Part shown: positions 1-10,600 of the stretch, in pieces
Layout of the letters: every line of letters starts with the position of its first letter
Position numbering within the stretch: the stretch's first letter is position 1
Assembly (NCBI GenBank): GCA_036897095.1
Contig: JAYMSP010000462.1
Span: 1 to 50,627 of the forward strand
DNA: 50,627 nt
Reading direction: 5' to 3'
From: Plantago elongata
Taxonomy: Eukaryota > Streptophyta > Magnoliopsida > Lamiales > Plantaginaceae
Made by a program: the position numbers and the translations under genes
The notes under the pieces: generated by a model
Databases searched by the model: none
The model's input: the letters and a program-made list of their open reading frames with translations, nothing else
Told to the model about the DNA's origin: nothing

Positions 1-21
1 GGGGGGGGGGGGGGGGGGGGG
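1..21 (+). repeat. G21 homopolymer at the left edge, in an intron of the IDM1-like gene
   Basis: Twenty-one G followed by AGGGGAGG; in the gene's sense this is a C run. It may extend beyond the window. Confidence 0.9.
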
Positions 22-87
22 AGGGGAGGAAAAGAAACTAATAAAGCACGTCTTGGAATTAAATCCACGCTATCACATGCAGGGTAC

Positions 88-3000
88 CTTATAGATGCTG
101 CTGCAACAAGTTCATCGCCCTTCTCCAGTATAAGGGTATAAAACCCATTATAATTCAACCGTCTAATGTTTGACCTGAGAACATAAAAAAGAGGATGAAT
201 GAAGACTTAGCTTATGTTTTCAGAAATCAAACAACATTATGTAAATATAGAGAGGCCTTCTGAAAGTTTCAAATAAACTAGATGTTCAGATATCAGAACT
301 CAATAAACATGTGCTTCTCATGGCAAATAGTGTAGAATGTTAACGACTAATATCATTTTGAGTCACGACAGTACATTATAAATTCACAAGATTCTTATGA
401 CTAGAAGAAAAGCAAAGACCCTAATTCTTATATCTAAATAAAACTTCAACATGTTGGCTTATTTCATAAAAAACAAAATAACATAAAACGGTATCGTGAC
501 CTTATAAATTTTAACGTGGCAAAATTTCTGGAGCATCATCAAAGGAAGTTCAGCAATAAAGTGCTTACCCACAGTTATAGACAACGTTCTGAATCATATT
601 GGTTCCACTTCGTTCATCAGTTATGGGCTGAAAACATTCATCCATAACCTTGAAAGCAACAGCTAACTTGGAATTGCGTTCAACAATTGAGGAGTAATCA
701 TCAGGAGATGTTTCACTACCAACTTCTTGATGATGAAGAAGAGTATAGAAAAACCCTTCTTCTAGTTCATGTCTAACTCCCAGAAGAGCCCCTAGTTGTT
801 CAAATATCTGAGAATGAAAGTCAAACCGAGTCAAAACAACAAAAAAGGGAAAAGAAAGGGTTCACAGAGGAACTAAACACAGGCCACAAATAATTACAGC
901 GTGCATATTCTATTGGATAGATGTTGACTGTTGAGGATATTGAATTTCAGAATTAACAAAAATTAAGCCACAAATGTCCAAATGTGAACATACAGAAGAT
1001 TAATTTCGAACTCTTAAAAAGGAACAATTCTTGAAGCCAAACCAAAGATAACCTGCATCTTTATAATTTACCTTTTGGCACTTATTTCCGCAAAAGGATG
1101 GATCTTCCTGATCAAAATCTTCAGCGTCCTTGCAATTCACATGAACTGTAAATAAGGCAAGTGACATAAATTACCAGTAGAATATCACCTATTACTTGTT
1201 TTTTTTTGTATATAAAAGATCATAAACTGGAAAGATCTTAAGAACAAGACGGCAGAGGATTCAGGCTCACATTTTTCTTCGCACATGCTACACATGGACA
1301 AGTCAGATACCAAGTCATGGCCAGCATCAGTCATTGAGGTACATTCACCAGCCATTCCACAAAACTTGCATGAACAGTATATGCAGTGCCAATCTCCAGA
1401 TGGAATCTGTAACAAACAACCATTAGTAATTTAGTACAAACTTAACTTGAAATATAACATTTCAACAATAGGTCGGCCTCGGGGGTTCGAGTAGCATTTG
1501 CCATTTAAAAATAAATGAATAAATAAGAAATTCAACAAGAATCAGACAGAAGAGTATGGAAATCTCATTCCTGGAATGAGTCCAATTTTGAAAATTGTCA
1601 AAGTCATGAAACCCACATGCAGCAATTCGTATGACTCAAGTAAACTGTATGAAAGCAAATGTTGTATCTCTTTTGCCCCCCGAATTTATCAGCAAATAGC
1701 ATGTTCAGGGAAATCATATCCTTTTAATACAATGCAGATGTTAAGCTGGTGTGAGTTGTGTTCCCAGACAATATACGGACCGTATAGAAACAGAGGCTGT
1801 GACAGGATATGCTCTATAGCCTAATACGAGGAATTTGCAAACATATTTGAAACAGAAGAATTCTAAGGTATTGATGCACAATATAAGCTCATGTGAGCAG
1901 CTCAGGTTGGATTGCTCATCAAATATTCAAAATGCATTTATAATTTTATTAAAGGCAGTGGGAGGTTGAAAAGGGATCATACTTTAATGTTTAAACAACC
2001 ATTATGGAATGTTGACGGACAGCTATCGCAACAGATCAAGTTGCCACCATCACCACATATATTGCATGTATCATCGTTGGGGTCATCACCATCAACGTCA
2101 ACATGAACAAATCGAATGCCAGCACTTTCCTCATATTTTTTCCAAGAATCTACTAGGGATTCAAATAGAGTACTTCCGGACTCCAGGTATAAATTTCGAT
2201 ATGGTTCCCCAAGATCACTTTGAGCATGAGACTCGAAGTCGTAAATTGTGTGAATTGCATTGCAACACTCACAGCAAATTCCATCTTTCGTAATCTTCCC
2301 GTTAAGCACCATCCTTTTAGTTCTTCCCCTTTTATATTTCACCTTCCCGCCAAGACTGACAGTGCCCAAATCAATCATCCATGAGAGTAGAGAGAGTTTT
2401 CCTTCGTACAATTGATATCCACCCTTATCTGACCCATCTCCAGGTACACGTGACCGCAGGGTACCTTTCCCCTTCTTAGATTTCAATTTATTCCCGCCAG
2501 CTGACTTAACTTTTGATGTTTTCTTTATGGTAACTCCACCACCGCTCTTCTTACCAACCTTCTTGCCTGGTGTAGTCATTCTGAAGAGCATGCTGAACTT
2601 CTCATCTGGTATTGGACTAAAAGCTTCAATATCCACTTCTGTAGCATTTCCATTGTCAATCCGCTCCTTGAGCTTTTTATAAGCTAATGTAACTGACCAG
2701 AAGCCTCTTCCCTCCCGATCAACATAAATTGCATCCTGGTACTCTTTGGTCAGTCTCTTTCTATATTCAATTTTCCAACCAGCCTTAAATAGCATGGTAA
2801 CTATTTGATCTCTAAGCAACTGCTTCTGTTCCCTGAGACCCAAGTCCTTCCCTTCAGCACATTCCACAGTCTTCTTAGGCATCGTTTTAGAATTCCTACT
2901 ACTGCCAGTAATCTCCAGCCTATTTCCAGCATCCAGATTTTCAGCTTTAACGTCATCAGTTTCAATCTTAACTCTTTTGTTCTTAGCCACCACACTCGAA

Positions 3001-4541
3001 CTCCCAGCTTCTTCCTTGGGTGGCCTCCCAGGTCCACGTTTTATCCCATTCCCCACCTTCTTCTCCCTCATCACCTTCCCCTCTTCTTTCACAGAATGCC
3101 GCAAGGAAACCCCACTTTTATCTTTTACCATTGGAGGCCTCCCCTGCATCTTTTTCTTTTTCATCAATACCGGCGCCTTGGTCAAACAGGAAACCCCAGC
3201 TTCACTTTTCGCCTTCGGAGGCCTCCCGCGTCTATCTTTCTTCATTTTATCTCGAACAGATGTATGGAGAACCTCACTTTCATCCCCATCCTTACTTTCC
3301 ACCTTTGGAGGCCTTCCTCGCCTGCCCTCCATTTTAGTACTCTGCGAAGATATGTTTGGCACCTCATTCTCACTTCGACCAGCTACCTCTCTACTCCCTC
3401 CATCAATCATAGCCCTGTTCACTTCTGATTTTGGTGGTCTACCTGGCCCTCTCTTCACCTGCTCCCTTTGCAGTGATACAGATGGCCCCTCACTACTCTC
3501 ACTCCGATACACCACATTAATTAGGCCCCTATTTATGCTCTGCTTATCATCAGTGACAGCTCCACTTTTACTTTCTCCTTTAGGAGGCCTGCCTCGCCTC
3601 TTTTCCTTTGTCGCCTCACATGCACTCTTAGTGCTTCCATCCTCATCTGTCATCTTCTTAGTTTCCACACTCACACTCGATGGCTGCTCTACATCACTCT
3701 TTGGAGGCCTCCCTCGCCTCTTTACCGTTTTCTGCAGCACAGACACATCACCTGCACCCTCGGCAGTTCCATCCTCATCCACCTTCTCAGCAGTTCCTGC
3801 ACTCACACTCACTAGCTGCTCCCCACCAGTCACAACCCCACATTTACCTTCCCCCTTCTTAGGCCTCCCTCGCCTCTTTTCTGTTTTCACCATCACAGAC
3901 GCCTCACACGCCCCCTGACTGCTTCCATCCTCACCCATCATCTTAACAGCCTCATCACTCACACTCGCCTGCTTCTCTCCATCACTGACAACCTCAAGTT
4001 TAGCTTCCCCTTTCAGAGGCCTCCCACGCCTCTTCTCAATTTTCAACGACACAGACATCTCACTGTTTTCACCCTCCTCCGTCATAACAGTTCCCACACT
4101 CACTCGCTGCTCAAGCTTACCTTCTCCTTTCGGAGGCCTCCCACGCCTCTTTTCCTTTGTCAACGTCACAGACACCTCACCCGCACCCTCATCGACCGTC
4201 TTAAAAGTCCCCTCACTAACACTCAACTTCTGCTCCTCTCCATCAGTCACAACCCCACATCTCCCCTCCCCCTTCTTAGACCTCCCTCGCCTCTTTTCGG
4301 TACTCACCAAATCCTCACATGCATTAACCACCTCCACCTGCTTCTCCCCATCAGCCAACGCCACTGTCCTGGACCTCAAAACCCTCCCACTCCCTTCCGG
4401 CGAAACAACAGCCAATTTCACATTCTCAGAATCATCATCAATCCTCTTCCTTTTCCTCTCAACCGGCACCTCATTCAGATCAATCGACTGATCCTCCGAT
4501 TCATCACTCCCATCCACTCTCCCCTCTTTCATCTCAACCAA
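88..4541 (-). CDS. IDM1-like AT-hook / PHD finger / GNAT acetyltransferase protein, 5' part (3' end off the window)
   Basis: Predicted coding exons on the minus strand: 4541-1983, 1406-1271, 1145-1072, 807-569 and 174-88; the gene continues left of base 1. All junctions are GT-AG and keep phase. Exon 1 encodes 853 residues: a DLNEVP motif at 21-26, an Arg/Lys-rich basic patch, then about 11 AT-hook-like cores (mostly KRRGRPPK or GPGRPPK) between residues 83 and about 510. After these come a Jas/tify-binding-like domain, a CECC segment, and a PHD finger starting [16 protein letters not shown] that is completed in exon 2. Exons 2-3 add a second Cys/His cluster (CSMCEEKFHVNC). Exons 4-5 carry the start of an acetyltransferase fold ([20 protein letters not shown]). 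This order is that of the Arabidopsis IDM1/ROS4 class, nuclear histone acetyltransferases linked to active DNA demethylation. Chromatin targeting and activity are inferred; the acetyl-CoA site lies outside the window. Confidence 0.85.
1467..1527 (+). repeat. SINE-like 3' fragment in intron 1 of the IDM1-like gene
   Basis: A box-B-like word (GGGTTCGAGT) is followed by an A/T-rich tail (TTAAAAATAAATGAATAAAT). Much the same arrangement, starting with 'caataggtcg', recurs at 36728-36796. The intact 5' tRNA-like part is not visible, so this is a weak call of a short interspersed repeat relic. Confidence 0.3.
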
Positions 4542-4564
4542 AACACATACACCTCCCTAAAAAC

Positions 4565-4709
4565 CTGCCCAAAAAAATCAAAACACCCAGATAAGAAAAG
4601 CATCAAAAAATCCACTCTTTAAACAAACCCAAAATCAAAAACAACAAACACAAACCAAAAATTAAAATCCAACAGCATTAATTGAGACATAAATTACACT
4701 AAATCTAAC
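4565..4709 (-). other. Probable 5'-UTR intron of the IDM1-like gene
   Basis: On the minus strand a donor (CCAG|GTTAGA) at 4709 and an acceptor (GGGCAG|GTTTTT) at 4565 define a 145-base intron 23 bases upstream of the ATG. The transcript would start around 4.8-4.9 kb. Seen from splice consensus only; no transcript evidence. Confidence 0.45.
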
Positions 4710-5234
4710 CTGGAATGCAATCGGACAAAAACGTAACGGACGCTATAGACACATCTCAGCTGTACGTATGTGTGTGTATCTCGATTTTTCGTTTCTTGTA
4801 GAAATAGAGAGAGAAGAAGATTGATGTGAAGAAGAAGAATAAACAAAACCGGAAAAAAAAGACAATCTTTTTTCTCAGGGTTTTTTTTTGTTTTCAGGAC
4901 AGAAAAGGGCTTTGTATTTTATACGTAGTTTGAGGGGCGGGAATGTAATTTGATAGTGAAGGAATTTTTACTAAAAATTTCCCTCCATTGTTGTTATCTT
5001 ATTACCTTCTTCTCTTCCATATTTAAATCCTTTTCAAATTTCATAAACATTGTGAACTTGTTTTCAGGTTCTATTCTCACTTTCTTGTACCACTTCCCCT
5101 CAAATCGTGTCTGTGGGAATGACTTTTTGGGAGGAGTTAGATGAAATATACCATCTTGATGGTGTTGTTTGTTGTGATTGTGTAAATAAACCGGATAAAA
5201 TCGACATTAAATGCATAATTTTGAAGTAATAAAT

Positions 5235-6705
5235 TATGAAGCATTCGGTGGATTTGTAGTGTGGATATTGATTTTTCGTAGGCATGATGATCATGATGGT
5301 TGAGATTACGGAAGCGGGTGTTAATTTGTTATCGGTTGTTTTTGTCTTTATCGATAACACATTCGATGAGTTAGATGAGGAGTGAGTGAGTTAAGTTGAT
5401 TTAATATGAGACAATAATTTATTATACAATAATAAATGAGTAATATCCATTAATTAAAGCCTGTTTGACATATATAGAACCATAGTTCAATTCAGTTGCA
5501 TTTTTATATTAAAAAAAACGCACAAAAACACGATTGAATTTAGACAATTCAACACTAATTGTATAGCAAATAGTCAGACATTGGCCTTAGTCCATGAGCG
5601 TTATTAGTTAGGACTTAGGATTCACTTATTATTTATCCATTATAATATAGTATTTCTTTTTTCATGTTGATGAGTGTTGTTCATGACTTTGGGATAATTG
5701 ACCTCTATTTACAAGTAGAAGTTAGTAATATCACGGTGGCCATCCTTTAGTGATCTAGAACGTCTATATTCGTACTTTTCTATAAGATGTGATATGTTCT
5801 AGATATTTTATGGTAAATTATGTCGACTGCTAGTTTCGAAAGATAATGCTTCTTGGTTCCTACGAAACTTAAGGCAAATCTTAGCAACCACGTATTAGCA
5901 ATACTTATCGCCACTTCCCACTCCCCAATACAACTCGTCAACAAACCATTTATAGAACAAAATATTGAAAATGCAAATGCTTTAGTGATATTACACACTC
6001 GTATGCAATGAGATTCATATAACTCATCCGGTGGATTTGTGGTATGAATATTGATTTTTGTAAGCATGATGATCATGATAGTTGGGATTATGGAAGCATG
6101 TGTTAGTTTATTATTGGTTGTTTTTGTCTTTATTAATAACATTTGACGAGTTAGATGGGGAGTACAAGTGAGTTCGTTAGTTTTTATGATCCACGAGGTT
6201 GATTGAACATGAGACAATGCTTTTATTGTGCTTTAATAAATGAGTAACATCCCAACTAGTATTCAGGTCATTCGGCTTAACCCACAAGCGTCATTGGTTA
6301 GTACTCAGGGTTCACATATTACATTTATACATAATAATATACTTCCCTTTTCACATTGTTCAGTGTTGTTGACTTGGAGATAATTGACCTATGTAGGTTT
6401 AATCATGAGTATGGGTTAGTAATATCACAATGGTCGTCTTATATGGATCTAGAAAGTCTCTATTTGTATATTTTATAAAGGAGTTGTGACATGTTCTTGT
6501 CTAGTGTTTGTTGTGCTAGAGATAAATTATTTTGATTGCTAGTTTCGAAAGATAATTCTTTCTAGTTCCAATAAAACTCGAGACAAATCTTCACAATCAC
6601 GTAACAACAATCGCCACCTCCCACTCCCACTACAACTCGTCAACAAAATTGAAAATGCAAATGCTTTTGTGGTCCTACGCACTCATATGCAAAGCAATTC
6701 GTAAC
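5235..6705. repeat. Head-to-tail tandem duplication of a non-coding segment (two units of about 0.7-0.8 kb)
   Basis: Unit 1 runs from about 5235 to 6018 and unit 2 from about 6019 to 6705. Shared blocks occur in the same order: a 'GGTGGATTTGTRGTRTGRAT' block (5246 and 6030), 'GATGATCATGATRGTTGRGA' (about 5286 and 6067), 'GATAATTGACCT', 'GATCTAGAA', 'GCTAGTTTCGAAAGATAAT' and 'GAAAATGCAAATGCTTT'. The copies differ by many substitutions and small indels, so the duplication is old. The short reading frames in it are not conserved between copies. No protein family was recognised. Confidence 0.75.
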
Positions 6706-6878
6706 TCGTGATCAATGTGTACTACAAACTCCCAAATATGTATGCGTGTCTTATTATAGTTTGTAGAATATGCAATTTGACTTAGCTGTCCTACAATTTC
6801 GATATTAATTTTATATCTACGTTAATTTACATTTTAGAAGGACAGTAATGTATATTGAATCTAACGACGAGAGAATGA

Positions 6879-7027
6879 GGGGCTGATTGGCATGACATTT
6901 GAATGGGGATTTGGTTGAAATTGTGTTTGGAATGGAATTTAAATGGGAGTATTTCAAGTGTATTTCAGGCCAAATTACTGTTCATCGAGCCAAACCGGAA
7001 TATTTAAATGCCTGGCCAATCAGCCCC
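6879..7027. mobile_element. 149-bp MITE with GGGGCTGATTGGC terminal inverted repeats
   Basis: The left end GGGGCTGATTGG is matched by the inverted right end CCAATCAGCCCC, and the imperfect pairing continues inwards (CATTTRAAT). Direct repeats TGA flank it at 6876-6878 and 7028-7030, which fits a 3-bp target-site duplication. It has no coding capacity. The 3-bp duplication and a G-rich terminus suggest a PIF/Harbinger- or CACTA-derived element; the superfamily is not proven. Confidence 0.7.
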
Positions 7028-7309
7028 TGACTTTTGTGCAAAATTTTCATGAAAAATTTAGGGGGCGCACACGTACAAAAAGTTGAAGGAGTTTTCTCAC
7101 AATCGAATTTGAATTTTTCAAATTCGGAACCAAACCCTCCGATTTTTCTTCCACTATTCCTTTTATTGAAAGTATTTTTGGCCAAACAAAAAAGATTTGA
7201 TAATAACATAATTTAATACCAATCTCCAAAATAGAAGCAAACCAATCATCATCAAATCAAATTGACACGAAACTGAAAACATAGACGAAGAAGAACATCA
7301 TCATCGAGG

Positions 7310-9861
7310 ATGTCGCTAGAGGTCGCCAAGACGGTGCTTGAGGTAGCTGACGTCGCCTGGACGGCCGTCGAGTGCTGCCACCACTTCAACCACCACGAAG
7401 AGTCGCCGTCGCCGGAATCCCAAAAGCCCGATATCGAAACCCTACGGGCCGAAAACGAGCGGCTCCATAAATTGCTCGAGAAGAATCTCAATTTGCTCTC
7501 TCAGCTATCCACCTCGCCTGCTCTGTTGCAGAATTGCCCTTCCGATGTATGTAATTTCGTCGATTTGGATATTTGAGCTTTAAAGTTTAGAAGAATTCGT
7601 TTTCGTAGTGATTTGTTTATTTGGGTTTTCAATTTGGTGAATTGCAGCTGCATGATCGGCTGTTAGATGCTGTTAATTCTGAGAGTTTCCTGAATGAACT
7701 CGTTTCTCTCCGCGAAAAATCCAAGAGCAACTTTCCGTTCGACGAGCCGTCAGGTTTGTTTTGATGCCTGTTATATGCAGATTATGCTTCATTTTTTGGA
7801 GTTCTTCGAAGTTTCAGTTAAGCACGAGGAATTAACTAAATAACTAGCCATTCGGTTTCAGCTGATAGTTTTCATAAAGTTTAAGGAAGATACAATAGGA
7901 TTTATGAAACGGGGGATAACGATGTTTGTTCTCCTCCTCGATTTCAGTTTGTGACATACTTTGTGCATTGATGGTACTAAAGTGTACTTGAATCTGATTT
8001 ACACAGTGTAAACTTCTTTCATAGTATCATATAAGTATATGGAAGTTGGTAAAAGATGATAATAAACAGGAGATGATAATGTGCGTGATATATGATAACT
8101 TTGTTACTAGTATTTTCATCCTTGTTAACTTTAGTAGATTTGTTAATAAATTGAGATGAAAGCAGGCAAGTTATAAAGCTGTGTCATGACGTCTCTAACG
8201 GCAGGTGTAGTTAATCTATATGTATGTTTTCAGATAATTCAAATATCTTGCGAGAAAATATTGTTTCAGATGGAAATTCATAGGTCTACAGTAAATTTTT
8301 AGAATAGAGGGTTGATGTTTTTTCTCCACTCTGCTTCACCGGGACATGTTTGTTTATTATACATTCTTTGCTCGTTCAAAGTGATGGTTGGATTCTATCC
8401 TGGCATGTTAGATCTCATTTTTGGCATTAACGATACATCTGACATGGCTTGTTTATATTTGGATTGCTAGTTTACTTTTGTGTGGAATTTGATCAGTGGC
8501 AGATGTGGAGAAAGCAGAAGTTTTGGTCAATGTTGATCATGAGAAGCCAAGTTGGTGGGTGTGGGTCTCTGAGGACATGGTGCCTAGTAATCTCGAAGAG
8601 AAAAGTGGAATTGACAATGAAAATTATTTGATTGTGGGTGAAGAACATGTGGTAGATGGGGTAGCTAATTTCATGGCCAAATGTGTTTTGGCCAACCCGA
8701 ATTCTCAGGTATACGCCTGGTGATAATTGACAGTGTTTGCTAATTCCAATTGTACCCGCATCATTCATCTTGTTTAATATCTATACTTTCATGCTTTGCA
8801 GTACTTGTCTCCACTTGAGCTGCAGAAAGGTATGTCTTAAGCATCATTTACCCTTTTAGTCATTTAGGCAGTTATCTGGTAGGGAACTTGCCGTGATATA
8901 TATACAACTAAACAACTTTACGCATGAGATATTTATCTACGATTCATTGTCATTTACGGTAAGTGGTCTCATGCATATTTTATGATTTGTCAGCCATAAT
9001 GAAAGCCATGGGGAGCATAAACAAAGTAGAGAAGATGCTTAACATTTGGCAAGCAGGGAAAATGTTTTATACCCTAGCTACATGGGGACTCGCTCTTGCA
9101 AGGTATATTCTCCGAACTCTAAACTTACTTGATGTAAGGGCAATTTATGTTCTTTCATTTGGGGAGATTTTAGCACCTATAATTCTTCAGTGCAGCCCCA
9201 TGTAAGTGTCTTAACTATCCTGGCTAGTGTGCAGCCTAAGCAATATGTTGACATTTTGTGTCCTCACCTAGTGGTCTATGACATAATTAACACAGTAGGG
9301 CGGTACAATTATGTGGTATACCCTTGGGTTTGAAGGACCAAGTTAGAGCTACACTGGCATAATACAAAGACTATCAGCAAGCTTCCCATAATTGTCATTA
9401 TTGGCTGGTTAGAGCTAACACCTACAGGCGGTTGCTACTGTGTTATTGCTTCAGATTCCTGTGTTCCATTTTATTGTAGTATTGAATCACTGGCATCAAG
9501 GGGATTTGGTAGAGTGTGTTGCTGATTATTTTAGTGGTTTTTAGGAGTTTGTCTCATGCACTCAAATAAGATTGGAGGTGTGAGAATCAACTAAAGTTGT
9601 GCTGCTCATTTACATCCATGTATCTCACATCTCAATTCATGCCATTTTTGCTAACTTCCTTATTCAGTGATAAATTCATGACATTACGAGACTTGCTTTC
9701 TGATGGATTTTCTAAACAATTTACCAACATACGTTAATTCTAGTTGATGTGCTTCACTGGAGATTTCACCTTTTCGCAGTTTGTACCAAGGCCGTGCTGT
9801 TTTAAAACTTGCTGCACTCGGGATGCATCACTCGAGCAAACTGGCTCTGAAGGCCCTGTAA
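7310..9861 (+). CDS. Conserved plant protein of unknown function, 257 aa, six exons
   Basis: Exons 7310-7546, 7648-7753, 8497-8708, 8802-8829, 8994-9102 and 9780-9861 (TAA) join in phase with GT-AG borders to give 258 codons including stop. The N-terminus is short and charged; residues about 45-65 form a Leu/Glu-rich helix (ETLRAENERLHKLLEKNL) that looks like a coiled coil. Exon 3 has an aromatic patch (PSWWVWVSED) and acidic stretches. The C-terminal third (KVEKMLNIWQAGKMFYTLA, then a Leu/Ala-rich end) is helical and possibly amphipathic. No signal peptide or catalytic motif is visible. The first ATG in good context was taken as the start. I do not recognise the family and assign no function; the careful splice structure argues for a real, expressed gene. 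Confidence 0.8.
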
Positions 9862-10600
9862 GGGAAGTTCATCTTCTGCTTCAATGGAGAATATTTATCC
9901 GACTGTAAATAGGATTTTTCTATCCCATCATCTCCTGATCTGTTGTATGGACTGCATAAAAACATTGTGGTGCTTTTCAACTGGTTGTTAAATGTACATA
10001 ATTCATGTGTGGACCGTTTGGATGTCAGATCAATACAAATGATTGACGCTGCATTGTAAAAATGGGAAATTGTTCACTTGGTGCTTATAATTTCGGACCT
10101 TCCTTTCTTACTCAGAACCAGGGTAACTGCAAAAAAAATAAAAATACTTCTAATGTGCAACTTCTGACTATTTTTAAGTGCTAATACTGCAAGTAAATTT
10201 GCTCGTTTACAGCAGACGCAACACCTGGATGATGCTCAATTGTTTCCTGTTGAATTAATGCTGAATTATATACTAACAAGTCCACAAATTGGTAAAGAAA
10301 ATCTACAAGCACCATCCTAAAACTTGTATAGTTAATCTCAGATGTGCATCAAGTATTACAGAATAAGAACGAGTTCCATTGTGCAGTTGTGCTTGTTTAC
10401 AATGATCTTGGTCATTTGACGGCTAATGCCCTTAAATTTCATCCAACCGGTCACAGTTCACAACATATGGTTCAATTGTTCCATGTAGCATATGAATTAG
10501 TGTTCCAGTTTCTCAATGGGTATATATGATCTACTGGAGTTGAAAGAATTGAAGGGCCTTGGTTTCAATACGGTTCAGATTGCTGAATTTATACGTAAAG
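9862..10600. other. Intergenic 3'-3' region between convergent genes
   Basis: It holds the 3' UTR of the plus-strand gene and the downstream part of the minus-strand gamma-glutamylcyclotransferase gene. A 61-codon plus-strand frame (10344-10529) has no recognisable motif and is not called. Nothing else was seen. Confidence 0.6.

Noticed and set aside
2805-3918. Plus-strand reading frames of up to 313 codons opposite the AT-hook array
   Set aside because: They are antisense shadows of the repetitive KRRGRPPK coding sequence; the minus-strand frame has domains and phase-matched exons.
10344-10529. 61-codon plus-strand frame downstream of the unknown gene
   Set aside because: No motif, no splice partners, and it lies in the 3'-3' intergenic space.
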